The notes below the pieces were generated by a model. The model had not been told where the DNA came from, did not search any database, and saw nothing but the letters and a program-made list of their open reading frames with translations. Source: Radiobacillus kanasensis (GTDB taxonomy: Bacteria; Bacillota; Bacilli; Bacillales; Amphibacillaceae). From it: a DNA stretch of 64,000 nt. Numbering within the stretch: the stretch's first letter is position 1; the number at the start of each line of letters is the position of its first letter. Shown in pieces: positions 56,308-64,000 of the stretch. Both the position numbers and the translations under genes were made by a program. The stretch spans positions 2,300,001-2,364,000 of the forward strand of contig NZ_CP088020.1 in the NCBI RefSeq assembly GCF_021049245.1. Reading direction: 5' to 3'.

Positions 56308-58020
56308 CTATCTATGTCTCGAAAATAACTTCATTAACTCTTCTTTCGTCCAAGTATTAATGACATTTTCTTTTCTTAACCAACCTTTACGTCCTACCCC
56401 GACTCCAAGTTCCATAAACTTTAACGTTTTATAGTTGTGGGCGTCCGTATTAATAGCAATTTTCACACCAGCTTCTTGTGCTTTTTTCACCCATTCTGCG
56501 GATAAGTCGAAACGGTTAGGATTGGCATTTAACTCTAATACCGTTCCTGTTTCTGCCGCTCCTTCAATTAACGCTTCAAGATTTGCAGCATACCCTGGTC
56601 TTCTTCCAATGACTCGCCCTGTTGGATGGGCAATGACATTGACATATGGATTTTCAAGTGCCGTACGGAGACGTGTCATGATTTGTTCTTCAGACTGACT
56701 AAAACTAGAGTGAATGGCCCCAATTACATAATCCATCTCTTTTAAAAAGTCGTCCGAAAAATCTAATGTACCATCTGGCAAAATATCCATTTCTACGCCA
56801 GCAAAAATATGAATATCTGCGTACTTTTCATTTAATCGATGGATTTCTTCTCGTTGTTTTCGTAACTTTTCTTCATCCAATCCATTTGCCACTCGTAAAA
56901 ACTTAGAGTGATCGGTTATGGCGATAAATTCATAGCCCATTTCTCTTGCAGATAGAACCATTTCTTCAACAGACTGAGCACCGTCACTCCAGGTTGTGTG
57001 CATATGCAAGTCACCGCGAACATCTTTCTTTTGAAGGACATCAATCGACCTTGTATCCACTTCCCCCATATTTTCTCTCATTTCTGGTGGAATATAGGGT
57101 AACCCAAAGTGGGCAAAAAAAGATTCTTCGTTTTCGAATGTCACGATTTCGTTCGTTTCTGTATCTTCTACTCCGTATTCGTTTATCTTCTGCTTACGCT
57201 GCTTGGCTAACTGTCTCATCGCAACATTGTGATCCTTCGATCCGGTAAAGTGATGAAGTGTTGTGATAAATTCGTTTGGCTTAACCATTCGAAAATCTAC
57301 ATTCACAGGATAACCTTCATCCAACACGATAGATACTTTAGTTTCTCCGGAAGCGATCACATCAATCGTATGATCAATTTTTAATAAGGCATCTCTTACT
57401 TGACTAGGCTTTGTAGTCGAAATAATAAAATCTAAATCTTTTACCGTTTCACTTAGTCGACGTATGCTTCCCGCCCGCGAGTGGCGCTCTACACCTTCTA
57501 CGTTGGCTAAGTACTGTTCTATTCTTTCTGCAATTGGAAGCATAAAGGCAATCGGTAATCGCTCTGGGCGATTCGTCCTTTCTTTGATTGCTTTCCTAAT
57601 TTTTTCAGCGGATTTTTTTCCAAATCCAGCTAAGCTTTCAACCGAACCGTTCTCGCATGCTTGGACAAGCGATTCTGCATCTGTTACACCTAGTTCCTGA
57701 TAAAGCTTAGCTAACTTCTTCCCACCAAGCCCAGGGACATCGAGTAAAGGGATCAAGCCTTTCGGTACTTCTTTTTCTAATTCGCGTAATGCTTCGGATT
57801 CCCCTTTCTCCACGAATTCACTAATTACAGAAGAAGTCCCTTTTCCGATTCCTTTTATTTTCGTGAAGTCGTCCATTTCCGATAAAGATCGATCATCGGT
57901 TTCTAAGGCTTGGGCAGCTTTCCGATACGCCGAAACCTTAAACGTGTTTTCCCCTTTTAATTCTAAGTATATGGCAAATGTTTCTAACAATCGAATGACA
58001 TCTTTTTTATCTACAGACAT
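56308..58020 (-). CDS. polX: family X DNA polymerase/3'-5' exonuclease PolX
   Basis: Gap-filling repair polymerase. 570 aa from the ATG at 58020 ([15 protein letters not shown]), 8 bases after AGGAGG. N-terminal helix-hairpin-helix and pol-beta-like domain ([21 protein letters not shown] with catalytic Asp pair, about 185-200), then a PHP exonuclease domain ([40 protein letters not shown]). Matches YshC of B. subtilis, length and place. Confidence 0.97.
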   Translation of the reverse strand: MSVDKKDVIRLLETFAIYLELKGENTFKVSAYRKAAQALETDDRSLSEMDDFTKIKGIGKGTSSVISEFVEKGESEALRELEKEVPKGLIPLLDVPGLGGKKLAKLYQELGVTDAESLVQACENGSVESLAGFGKKSAEKIRKAIKERTNRPERLPIAFMLPIAERIEQYLANVEGVERHSRAGSIRRLSETVKDLDFIISTTKPSQVRDALLKIDHTIDVIASGETKVSIVLDEGYPVNVDFRMVKPNEFITTLHHFTGSKDHNVAMRQLAKQRKQKINEYGVEDTETNEIVTFENEESFFAHFGLPYIPPEMRENMGEVDTRSIDVLQKKDVRGDLHMHTTWSDGAQSVEEMVLSAREMGYEFIAITDHSKFLRVANGLDEEKLRKQREEIHRLNEKYADIHIFAGVEMDILPDGTLDFSDDFLKEMDYVIGAIHSSFSQSEEQIMTRLRTALENPYVNVIAHPTGRVIGRRPGYAANLEALIEGAAETGTVLELNANPNRFDLSAEWVKKAQEAGVKIAINTDAHNYKTLKFMELGVGVGRKGWLRKENVINTWTKEELMKLFSRHR

Positions 58021-58053
58021 AAGCAATTCCTCCTATAACGGCTATCTTTCCAA

Positions 58054-58089
58054 TAAAAACCCTTGCATTCATTAGCTGCAAGGGTTTAA
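58054..58089 (-). terminator. terminator of zapA-cvpA
   Basis: AAACCCTTGCA / TGCAAGGGTTT stem followed by TTATT on the minus strand, between cvpA and polX. Confidence 0.75.
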
Positions 58090-58120
58090 CAAGGGTTGAT
58101 CATATACGCTCTACCCTACA

Positions 58121-58678
58121 TTATTTGGTTGAAAAGATACTAGCCACGTGTTCAAACCACAACGTTTCGATCTGTTTGGATAAGATCGGAGTATGTTCAA
58201 TCATAAAAGATGCAATACCAGATCCGCCAAGTGCGCTTTGTACAAAATCAATCGGTACTAAGGCTGCAATATAAAGCACAATAAATAATAGCACATACGT
58301 TTCAATAAAGCCTAGAACCGCACCTAACCATCCATTTAAAACGTTCAATATAGGTAAAGTAGCAACAAAATCTAGCATATTCGCAATAATTTGCAGCACA
58401 ATTTTAGCTCCAAAGAACAACAGTGCAAAGGAAACTGCATTATAGAACGCATTTTCTAACGGCAAAGTTTCCAAGAAAATGCCCCATGTCGAATCAGCAG
58501 GTAGCTCCGGATATGGAATCCAAAGATTAAGCCTTGGTGAAAGGTCATCGTAATATAAAACCGCAATGATAAATGAAACAATAAAACCTAATACGTGTAA
58601 AAGCTGAAGAATAAATCCTCTCCTCAACCCAACAAAAATTCCTAATATGAGTATTCCCAAAAGCAATAAATCTATCAT
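58121..58678 (-). CDS. cvpA: CvpA family membrane protein
   Basis: 185 aa with four or five hydrophobic segments and the CvpA signature (GFVGLRRGF-like FVGLRRGFILQLLHVLGFI, and LGAVLGFIETYVLLFIVLY). The family is tied to colicin V production in E. coli; the role in Bacilli is unclear. Seven bases after zapA. RBS GAGG. Confidence 0.88.
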   Translation of the reverse strand: MIDLLLLGILILGIFVGLRRGFILQLLHVLGFIVSFIIAVLYYDDLSPRLNLWIPYPELPADSTWGIFLETLPLENAFYNAVSFALLFFGAKIVLQIIANMLDFVATLPILNVLNGWLGAVLGFIETYVLLFIVLYIAALVPIDFVQSALGGSGIASFMIEHTPILSKQIETLWFEHVASIFSTK

Positions 58679-58685
58679 CAGAATT

Positions 58686-58946
58686 TTAATCCTCTTTCTT
58701 TTTTATTGAACCGAGAAGCTCGGTATATTCCTCTTTAAGCTTCAAATAATCATTCATTGTATTAACAGCAGTTAAAACTGCTAGACTAGTAGTATCTAAT
58801 TTATTATTGGCAGCATGAATTTCGCGCATTTTTTGGTCTACAAGACTCGCAACCATGCGAACATGATGGGCAGGTTCCTCCCCGACTATCGTGTACGAGC
58901 GATTATGTATATCAACAGTAGTACGTGATTTATCTGGCTGGGACAT
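58686..58946 (-). CDS. zapA: cell division protein ZapA
   Basis: 86 aa FtsZ-bundling protein. N-terminal beta part (TTVDIHNRSYTIVG) and a C-terminal coiled-coil helix (VASLVDQKMREIHAANNKLDTTSLAVLTA..NDYLKLKEEYTEL) typical of Bacillus ZapA. RBS GAGGGGG. Co-transcribed with cvpA, divergent from rnhC as in B. subtilis. Confidence 0.94.
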   Translation of the reverse strand: MSQPDKSRTTVDIHNRSYTIVGEEPAHHVRMVASLVDQKMREIHAANNKLDTTSLAVLTAVNTMNDYLKLKEEYTELLGSIKKKED

Positions 58947-59264
58947 TGCGATTCCCCCTCAATTCTATATGTGAAAGATACAATTCCTTGTTCCACCTGT
59001 GAAACACGGATCTAAGAAGGTTGTAGCGGAAAAATAAGAAGAAACCATGCCGTCTTCTTAAAAGCGAAATGCCAGGAACGGTTTCATCTCCAATATTTGC
59101 TACATTATGTATAAAACCCTATCATTTATATTAACATGAAGACTATCATTTAGGAAACTATCTTATTAACGTATGCGCAAAAACGAATGCAGTACTGACA
59201 AAACCGCAGATATTAGCGCCGTTCTTTGATATACTAAAGCTACTTACGGAAATGGAGAGATTTG

Positions 59265-60194
59265 ATGTCACATGTTGTGTTAACCCTTACGAAGGACAAA
59301 ATAAAAGACCTCGAAACCTATTACAAGTCTAGTTTAAAAGCAGCACCAGCTGGAGCAGTATTTGCTGCAAAAACGGCTAATAGCTCGATAACTGCTTATC
59401 ATTCTGGGAAAGTATTGTTTCAAGGAAAGGCAGCTGAGGTGGAAGCAGCAAAATGGGGTTCACCTGATACTTCTAATAAAAAGAGCTCAACATCCAAGAA
59501 AAAGCCTGCCCATGCCTTCGCCCCTCCTAGTTCGTTATTTACAACGTCCCATATCGGTTCGGATGAGGCTGGTACCGGAGATTATTTCGGTCCTATTACG
59601 GTGGCAGCTGCCTATGTGCAAAAGGAACAAATTCCTTTATTGAAAGAACTTGGTGTACAGGATTCCAAAAATTTAACCGACGAAAAAATATCGCAAATTG
59701 CCAAGGATCTCGTTCAGATGAAATTGCCTTATTCATTGGTTATTTTACATAATGAAAAATATAATAGAGTTCAATTGAATGGCTGGTCCCAAGGAAAAAT
59801 GAAAACCATGCTACATCATACCGCCATTACGAAGCTTCTACAAAAAATAGCACCGGAGCGACCAACAGGAATTCTAATCGATCAATTTTCGGAACCACAT
59901 TCTTATCAAAAACATCTGCGCTCGGAGAATGAAAAATTGCAGGAGAATGTGTACTTTATGACAAAAGCCGAAAGCTATTCTATTGCAGTTGCAGCAGGTT
60001 CCATTATCGCTAGAGCGAGCTTTGTAAAAGAGATGGATAAACTATCGGAACAATTAGGAATGACATTACCTAAAGGAGCTTCCCAAAAAGTCGACCAAGT
60101 AGCAGCAAGGCTCCTTAAGAAATATAGCAAACAAGAGCTTGGTAATTATGCAAAAATGCATTTCGCTAATACGCAAAAGGCGATGAAATACTAG
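59265..60194 (+). CDS. rnhC: ribonuclease HIII
   Basis: Removes RNA from RNA/DNA hybrids. About 309 aa. N-terminal TBP-like substrate domain (1-80), a Ser/Lys linker, and the type 2 RNase H core: catalytic DEDE set begins GSDEAGTGDYFGP (about 99), then VQDSKNLTD, GILIDQFSEP and KAESYSIAVAAGSIIARASF. The ATG at 59265 follows GGAGAG. Preceded by an extended -10 (TGATATACT near 59229). Confidence 0.95.
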   Translation: MSHVVLTLTKDKIKDLETYYKSSLKAAPAGAVFAAKTANSSITAYHSGKVLFQGKAAEVEAAKWGSPDTSNKKSSTSKKKPAHAFAPPSSLFTTSHIGSDEAGTGDYFGPITVAAAYVQKEQIPLLKELGVQDSKNLTDEKISQIAKDLVQMKLPYSLVILHNEKYNRVQLNGWSQGKMKTMLHHTAITKLLQKIAPERPTGILIDQFSEPHSYQKHLRSENEKLQENVYFMTKAESYSIAVAAGSIIARASFVKEMDKLSEQLGMTLPKGASQKVDQVAARLLKKYSKQELGNYAKMHFANTQKAMKY

Positions 60195-60316
60195 AAGTGC
60201 ATGGTCTTCATCTGTCATATATTTTCAGGGTAAAGTTACATGTTTGCATAGCAACATAGATTAACAAATGGGAAGTGAATTACCTTACAATACTAAATAA
60301 ACAGGGTGGAATTAAT

Positions 60317-60676
60317 TTGGAATTAGTCGTGTTTTTCCTTTCTTATATTCTATTGAATATAATTGGTTCCTTAACTTATATTGGGTTATTGCTGTTGTTT
60401 TTTATGATGATCAAGAAAGCCTTTCATATGAATGAAGCTAAATGGGAAGCTTTGTTCATATATAGGAAAGGGAAAGGATGGTACTATGTTATGGCTTTCC
60501 CTTATTTGTTAACACTCGTCATTATGTTTGTACTGAGTATAATTTGGTTCGGATTGATTAACTTTGAATATGAAATCTTAGGATCCTTATCCATTCTACT
60601 TTTATTAACGCTTACTGGAATATATAAATTTTCCAAACTTAAATATATCATACAAAAAAAATTATCATACAGTTAA
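60317..60676 (+). CDS. four-segment membrane protein, unknown
   Basis: About 119 aa from a TTG at 60317, which has AGGGTGG seven bases upstream; an earlier GTG at 60275 has no ribosome site. Hydrophobic segments at about 3-35, 60-85 and 90-107, with a basic loop KAFHMNEAKWEALFIYRKGKGWYY between. Inserted between rnhC and pheT, convergent with the latter. No family recognised. Confidence 0.55.
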   Translation: MELVVFFLSYILLNIIGSLTYIGLLLLFFMMIKKAFHMNEAKWEALFIYRKGKGWYYVMAFPYLLTLVIMFVLSIIWFGLINFEYEILGSLSILLLLTLTGIYKFSKLKYIIQKKLSYS

Positions 60677-60725
60677 ATCTTCAATGACAAGAAACATTAT
60701 TAGAACCATTCATATAAATACTAAG

Positions 60726-60799
60726 AAACGCTTGGAAGATTGATCTGCCCTGATTACTAGAATGTGTACAATAGGGGAAGTTCAATTCCAAGCGTTTTT
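60726..60799 (+). terminator. long-loop hairpin, probable terminator
   Basis: 12-bp stem AAACGCTTGGAA / TTCCAAGCGTTT enclosing a 48-base loop, followed by TTTTTG. The loop is far longer than in ordinary terminators. Confidence 0.6.
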
Positions 60800-60920
60800 G
60801 TTTTCTAAATCCAGCCTTAAAATGGGTGCTACAAAAGTTTTGATAAGCTATTCGTTAAGAGATTTATCATTTTCTCCCACAGCAAGTGAACAATTTAGTT
60901 GAAGCGGTGAACTATTAACT

Positions 60921-63347
60921 CTATCCTCTTAATTCAGCTTGATGTTTTTCTTTTACAGCTGTAAGAATCGCTTGATAAGATTCCTCCACTTCATCATCAG
61001 TCAACGTTCGTTCCGGATCTAAATAAAGCAAATTATATGCAATTGATTTTTTACCTTCCGTTAAGTGCTCACCTTGATATACATCAAATACTTGCACTTC
61101 TTGAAGTAAAGGACCGCCTTCCTGCTCAATGGTTACTTGAATTTCTCCTGCTTGAACACTTTCGTCTACCTCAAGTGCGATATCTCTTGAAACAGAAGGG
61201 AATCTTGGTATTTTCGCAAAATTCGGCTCATTCTCATAAATAGTCAGTAAGAAATCAAGATCTAAATCAAAGACATACGTATCTTTGAGACCGAAATCCT
61301 TTTGCAGACTAGGATGCAGTTGTCCAATATAGCCGACCGATTTATCCTTCACGAAAACCTGAGCCGTTCTACCTGGATGTAATCCATCGATTTTGGTTTG
61401 AACAAAGACAGGTGTAATCACTAATTGCGATAATAGTCCTTCGACTATTCCCTTCACTAAATAGAAGTCCACTTCTTTCTTTTCCTGCTGCCACGGCTGT
61501 TCTAACCAAGCACCCGTTAAGCCTCCCGAAACCCGTAATGTTTCAGTAGGTTGCTTGGTTGTCTCTTCTTCTCCAGACACGAACACAGTTCCTACTTCAT
61601 AATACGCTAGGTTTTGCTGTTTCCTTGCCATGTTATAGCCTAATGAACCTAGTAATTCCGGAAGTATGCTTAAGCGTAATGTGCTATGATCCTCACTCAT
61701 TGGCATTGCTAGTCGAACTGGACTAACCGCCGCTTCTTTAATTTCTGGGCTAAGCAGTAGTTCTGCTCTTTCTTTACTCGTTAACGAATACGTGATTGTT
61801 TCTGTCAGACCTACCCCTTCTAAATACTGTTTCACTTCCCGTTTTAATAATTGCCGTTTCGATAGTCCACCTGCTTGAGAAGCTCCCTGTGGAAGGGTGT
61901 AAGGCAAATGATCATACCCATAGATTCTAGCGATTTCCTCTACCATATCTTCAAAGATAGTTATATCTTGTCTTCGAGTAGGTACCGAAACCGTAAAATC
62001 TTCCGCATCCTGTTTATAGTCAAAACGAAGCTTACGTAAAATATCTGCCGCTTCTTCATTAGAAATAGATGTTCCAAGTCTGTCATTTACTTTTGAAACA
62101 TTCATTTCTACCGTTTTTTCTTGTTTATCCAATTCATCATGCTCCACAACGCCACTTAAAACGGAACCATTTGCATATTGGCTAAGTAATTGACATGCAC
62201 GAAGCCCAGCCAAACGAACACGATTCGGATCTACTCCTTTTTCAAAGCGAGCACTTGATTCACTACGAAGTCCGTGATCCTTAGATGCCGTTCGAACTGC
62301 TGCCGGACTGAAATAGGCTGCTTCTAGTAATACCGTTTTGGTACTGTCTGAAACCTCGGAATTTGCTCCACCCATTACACCAGCTATAGCGACTGGTTCC
62401 CTTCCATTCGTTATCACTAAGTGATCAGATGTTAACGTTCTTTCTTGATCATCCAACGTTTGAATGGTTTCTCCGTCTTTCGCACGTCGTACGACGACTT
62501 CCTTAGAACCAAATTGATCGTAATCAAAAGCGTGTAATGGCTGCCCATATTCAAGTAGAACGTAGTTCGTTATATCAACCACATTGTTAATCGGACGGAT
62601 GCCAGCTGCGATTAAATAGTTTTTCATCCATAATGGAGACGGACCAATTTCAATGTTTTCAACAACAAAAGCTCCATAGTAAGGATTCAGATCCTTGGCT
62701 TCTACATGAACGGAAACTTTATCGCTAGCTTTATTATCCAGGGTATCTACATCCACCTCAGGTAACTTGATCGGTAAATCTAGAATCGTTGCTACTTCAT
62801 AGGCGACCCCTAGCATACTAAGCGCATCAGAGCGATTTGGAGTTAATCCTAATTCTAGGATGGCATCATCTAAATTAAGCTCGCCCATCGCGTTGGCACC
62901 AACCTCTACATGGTCCGGGAAAACAAAAATACCTTCTGCTACGTCTTTTGGTACAAATTTTTCTTCAATACCAAGCTCTTGCAAGGAACAAATCATCCCA
63001 TTGGATTCGACGCCTCTGAGTTTTGCTCTTTTAATTTTAAAGTTTCCAGGTAATACGGCACCTGGTTTGGCAACGGCTACCTTTTGTCCTTGCGCGATGT
63101 TTGGGGCACCACAAACGATTTGCAGGACTTCTTCCCCTACGTTTACTTGACAAAGGTTTAATTTATCAGCATTTGGATGCTTTTCACACGATTCGACATG
63201 TCCAACAACGACATTCGTGCTTTGCTCTGCTACATACTCAATACCTTCCACTTCAATACCAGACTTTGTAATCTTTTCTGCCAATTCGTCTGGGGAAATG
63301 CTACCTATATCTACATAATTTTTCAACCAATTTAAGGAAACAAACAT
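60921..63347 (-). CDS. pheT: phenylalanyl-tRNA synthetase beta subunit
   Basis: 808 aa, standard. N-terminal domain, EMAP/tRNA-binding fold (about 40-150; VVVGHVESCEKHPNADKLNLCQV), B3/B4 editing domain (about 210-400), B5 domain (about 410-480), catalytic-like core, and C-terminal anticodon-binding FDX-ACB domain (FPSVSRDIALEVDE, about 715-808). Forms the alpha2-beta2 enzyme with PheS. RBS AGGAGGGG. A 16-bp gap after pheS. Confidence 0.98.
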   Translation of the reverse strand: MFVSLNWLKNYVDIGSISPDELAEKITKSGIEVEGIEYVAEQSTNVVVGHVESCEKHPNADKLNLCQVNVGEEVLQIVCGAPNIAQGQKVAVAKPGAVLPGNFKIKRAKLRGVESNGMICSLQELGIEEKFVPKDVAEGIFVFPDHVEVGANAMGELNLDDAILELGLTPNRSDALSMLGVAYEVATILDLPIKLPEVDVDTLDNKASDKVSVHVEAKDLNPYYGAFVVENIEIGPSPLWMKNYLIAAGIRPINNVVDITNYVLLEYGQPLHAFDYDQFGSKEVVVRRAKDGETIQTLDDQERTLTSDHLVITNGREPVAIAGVMGGANSEVSDSTKTVLLEAAYFSPAAVRTASKDHGLRSESSARFEKGVDPNRVRLAGLRACQLLSQYANGSVLSGVVEHDELDKQEKTVEMNVSKVNDRLGTSISNEEAADILRKLRFDYKQDAEDFTVSVPTRRQDITIFEDMVEEIARIYGYDHLPYTLPQGASQAGGLSKRQLLKREVKQYLEGVGLTETITYSLTSKERAELLLSPEIKEAAVSPVRLAMPMSEDHSTLRLSILPELLGSLGYNMARKQQNLAYYEVGTVFVSGEEETTKQPTETLRVSGGLTGAWLEQPWQQEKKEVDFYLVKGIVEGLLSQLVITPVFVQTKIDGLHPGRTAQVFVKDKSVGYIGQLHPSLQKDFGLKDTYVFDLDLDFLLTIYENEPNFAKIPRFPSVSRDIALEVDESVQAGEIQVTIEQEGGPLLQEVQVFDVYQGEHLTEGKKSIAYNLLYLDPERTLTDDEVEESYQAILTAVKEKHQAELRG

Positions 63348-63363
63348 GTTTTCCCCTCCTTCT

Positions 63364-64000
63364 TTACGCTTTGTGGTATTGCTTTAAGAATCGGATATCA
63401 TTCATATAGAAATGACGAATATCATCTACGCCATACTTCAACATCGCAATACGCTCCGGTCCCATACCGAAAGCAAATCCATTGTACACTTTTGGATCAT
63501 AGCCCGCCATCTCTAATACGCGCGGGTGCACCATTCCTCCGCCGAGAATCTCGATCCATCCTGTTCCCTTACATACAGAACATCCCTCTCCGTTACAAAC
63601 CTTACAAGAAATATCCATTTCTACCGAAGGCTCTGTAAACGGGAAGAAACTAGGGCGTAAACGGATTTCACGATCCTCGCCAAACATTTGTTTCGCAAAG
63701 CGATTTAGCACGCCTTTTAAATCACTCATACGTACGTTCTTATCTACATATAAACCTTCGATTTGTGTAAACTGATGCGAGTGTGTCGCATCGTCTGTAT
63801 CTCTTCGATACACTTTCCCAGGACAAATCATTTTTACTGGCTTTCTTCCTTCATAAGCACCCATCGTACGCGCTTGAACAGGAGAAGTATGTGTACGAAG
63901 CAACAGCTCTTCTGTGATATAGAAAGAGTCCTGCATATCACGTGCAGGATGCCCCTTCGGAAGATTCAATGCTTCAAAGTTATAGTAGTCTGTTTCTACT
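63364..64000 (-). CDS. pheS: phenylalanyl-tRNA synthetase alpha subunit (partial, runs off right edge)
   Basis: Class II synthetase catalytic subunit; about 212 C-terminal codons are visible and the frame is open to the window end ([21 protein letters not shown]). Motif 2 is [19 protein letters not shown], then [10 protein letters not shown], a Cys cluster [17 protein letters not shown], and motif 3 [17 protein letters not shown]. The apparent start near 63969 is an internal TTG (Leu). The T-box expected for this operon would lie outside the window. Confidence 0.97.
   Translation of the reverse strand, partial: VETDYYNFEALNLPKGHPARDMQDSFYITEELLLRTHTSPVQARTMGAYEGRKPVKMICPGKVYRRDTDDATHSHQFTQIEGLYVDKNVRMSDLKGVLNRFAKQMFGEDREIRLRPSFFPFTEPSVEMDISCKVCNGEGCSVCKGTGWIEILGGGMVHPRVLEMAGYDPKVYNGFAFGMGPERIAMLKYGVDDIRHFYMNDIRFLKQYHKA

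Noticed and set aside
1..64000. CRISPR arrays, insertion sequences, prophage genes, rRNA operons
   Set aside because: No regularly spaced repeats, transposase or integrase motifs, or rRNA sequence were seen on either strand.

Overview
The window is chromosomal DNA of a low-G+C, endospore-forming Gram-positive bacterium of the family Bacillaceae. The evidence is long synteny with the Bacillus subtilis chromosome (pheST-rnhC-zapA-cvpA-polX-mutS2, trxA-uvrC-yslB-sdhCAB-gerE-ysmB-racE-gerM-rph-ysnAB, ysoA-tig-clpX-lonB-lonA-ysxC, hemAXCDBL, spoVID-ysxE, valS-folC), spore genes (gerE, gerM, spoVID, ysxE, lonB), strong AGGAGG-type ribosome sites with many TTG/GTG starts, and a T-box leader. The genus cannot be fixed from sequence alone; the repeats and gene content suggest a marine or halophilic relative (Halobacillus/Pontibacillus/Virgibacillus type; inference). 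Most genes lie on the minus strand.

Layout. 1-4.5 kb: the start of a type IV pilus operon (pilB, pilT running off the left edge) behind a membrane GGDEF protein. 4.6-10.7 kb: folC, a divergent translationally coupled pair of ATP-grasp ligases, and valS with its T-box. 11-13.4 kb: ysxE and spoVID, spore coat assembly. 13.5-21.1 kb: an accessory block lying between spoVID and hemL, which are neighbours in B. subtilis: small membrane proteins, an alpha/beta hydrolase with no ordinary start codon, a DUF4181 protein, an AAA ATPase, methyltransferases, and an Rrf2 regulator/NmrA-like reductase pair with twin operators. 21.2-27.5 kb: the hemAXCDBL operon for uroporphyrinogen III synthesis. 27.7-31.5 kb: a LiaI/LiaF-like membrane protein behind a PerR-like box, an amino-acid ABC transporter, and a 965-bp gap with a palindromic intergenic repeat and a relic reading frame. 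31.5-40.5 kb: ysxC, two Lon proteases, clpX, trigger factor and ysoA, a protein-quality-control block. 40.7-41.25 kb: a tRNA-Gly/tRNA-Arg unit with a broken duplicate of the tRNA-Gly 5' half. 41.3-50.3 kb: ysnB, rdgB, rph, gerM, racE, ysmB, gerE and sdhCAB. 50.5-64 kb: yslB, uvrC, trxA, a 27-residue membrane peptide, a DUF350 protein, mutS2, polX, cvpA, zapA, rnhC, a membrane protein, pheT and partial pheS.

Most of the window is conserved housekeeping and sporulation DNA. The candidates for something less described are: the GGDEF protein next to a PilB with an N-terminal MshEN-type (cyclic-di-GMP-binding) repeat pair; the tandem ATP-grasp ligases driven from a palindrome that holds two opposed -10 elements; the AUC-start hydrolase; the Rrf2 twin-operator switch; the PerR-box membrane protein beside hemA; the half-duplicated tRNA-Gly; and several unannotated small membrane proteins. 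No CRISPR array, insertion sequence, prophage or rRNA gene was seen.
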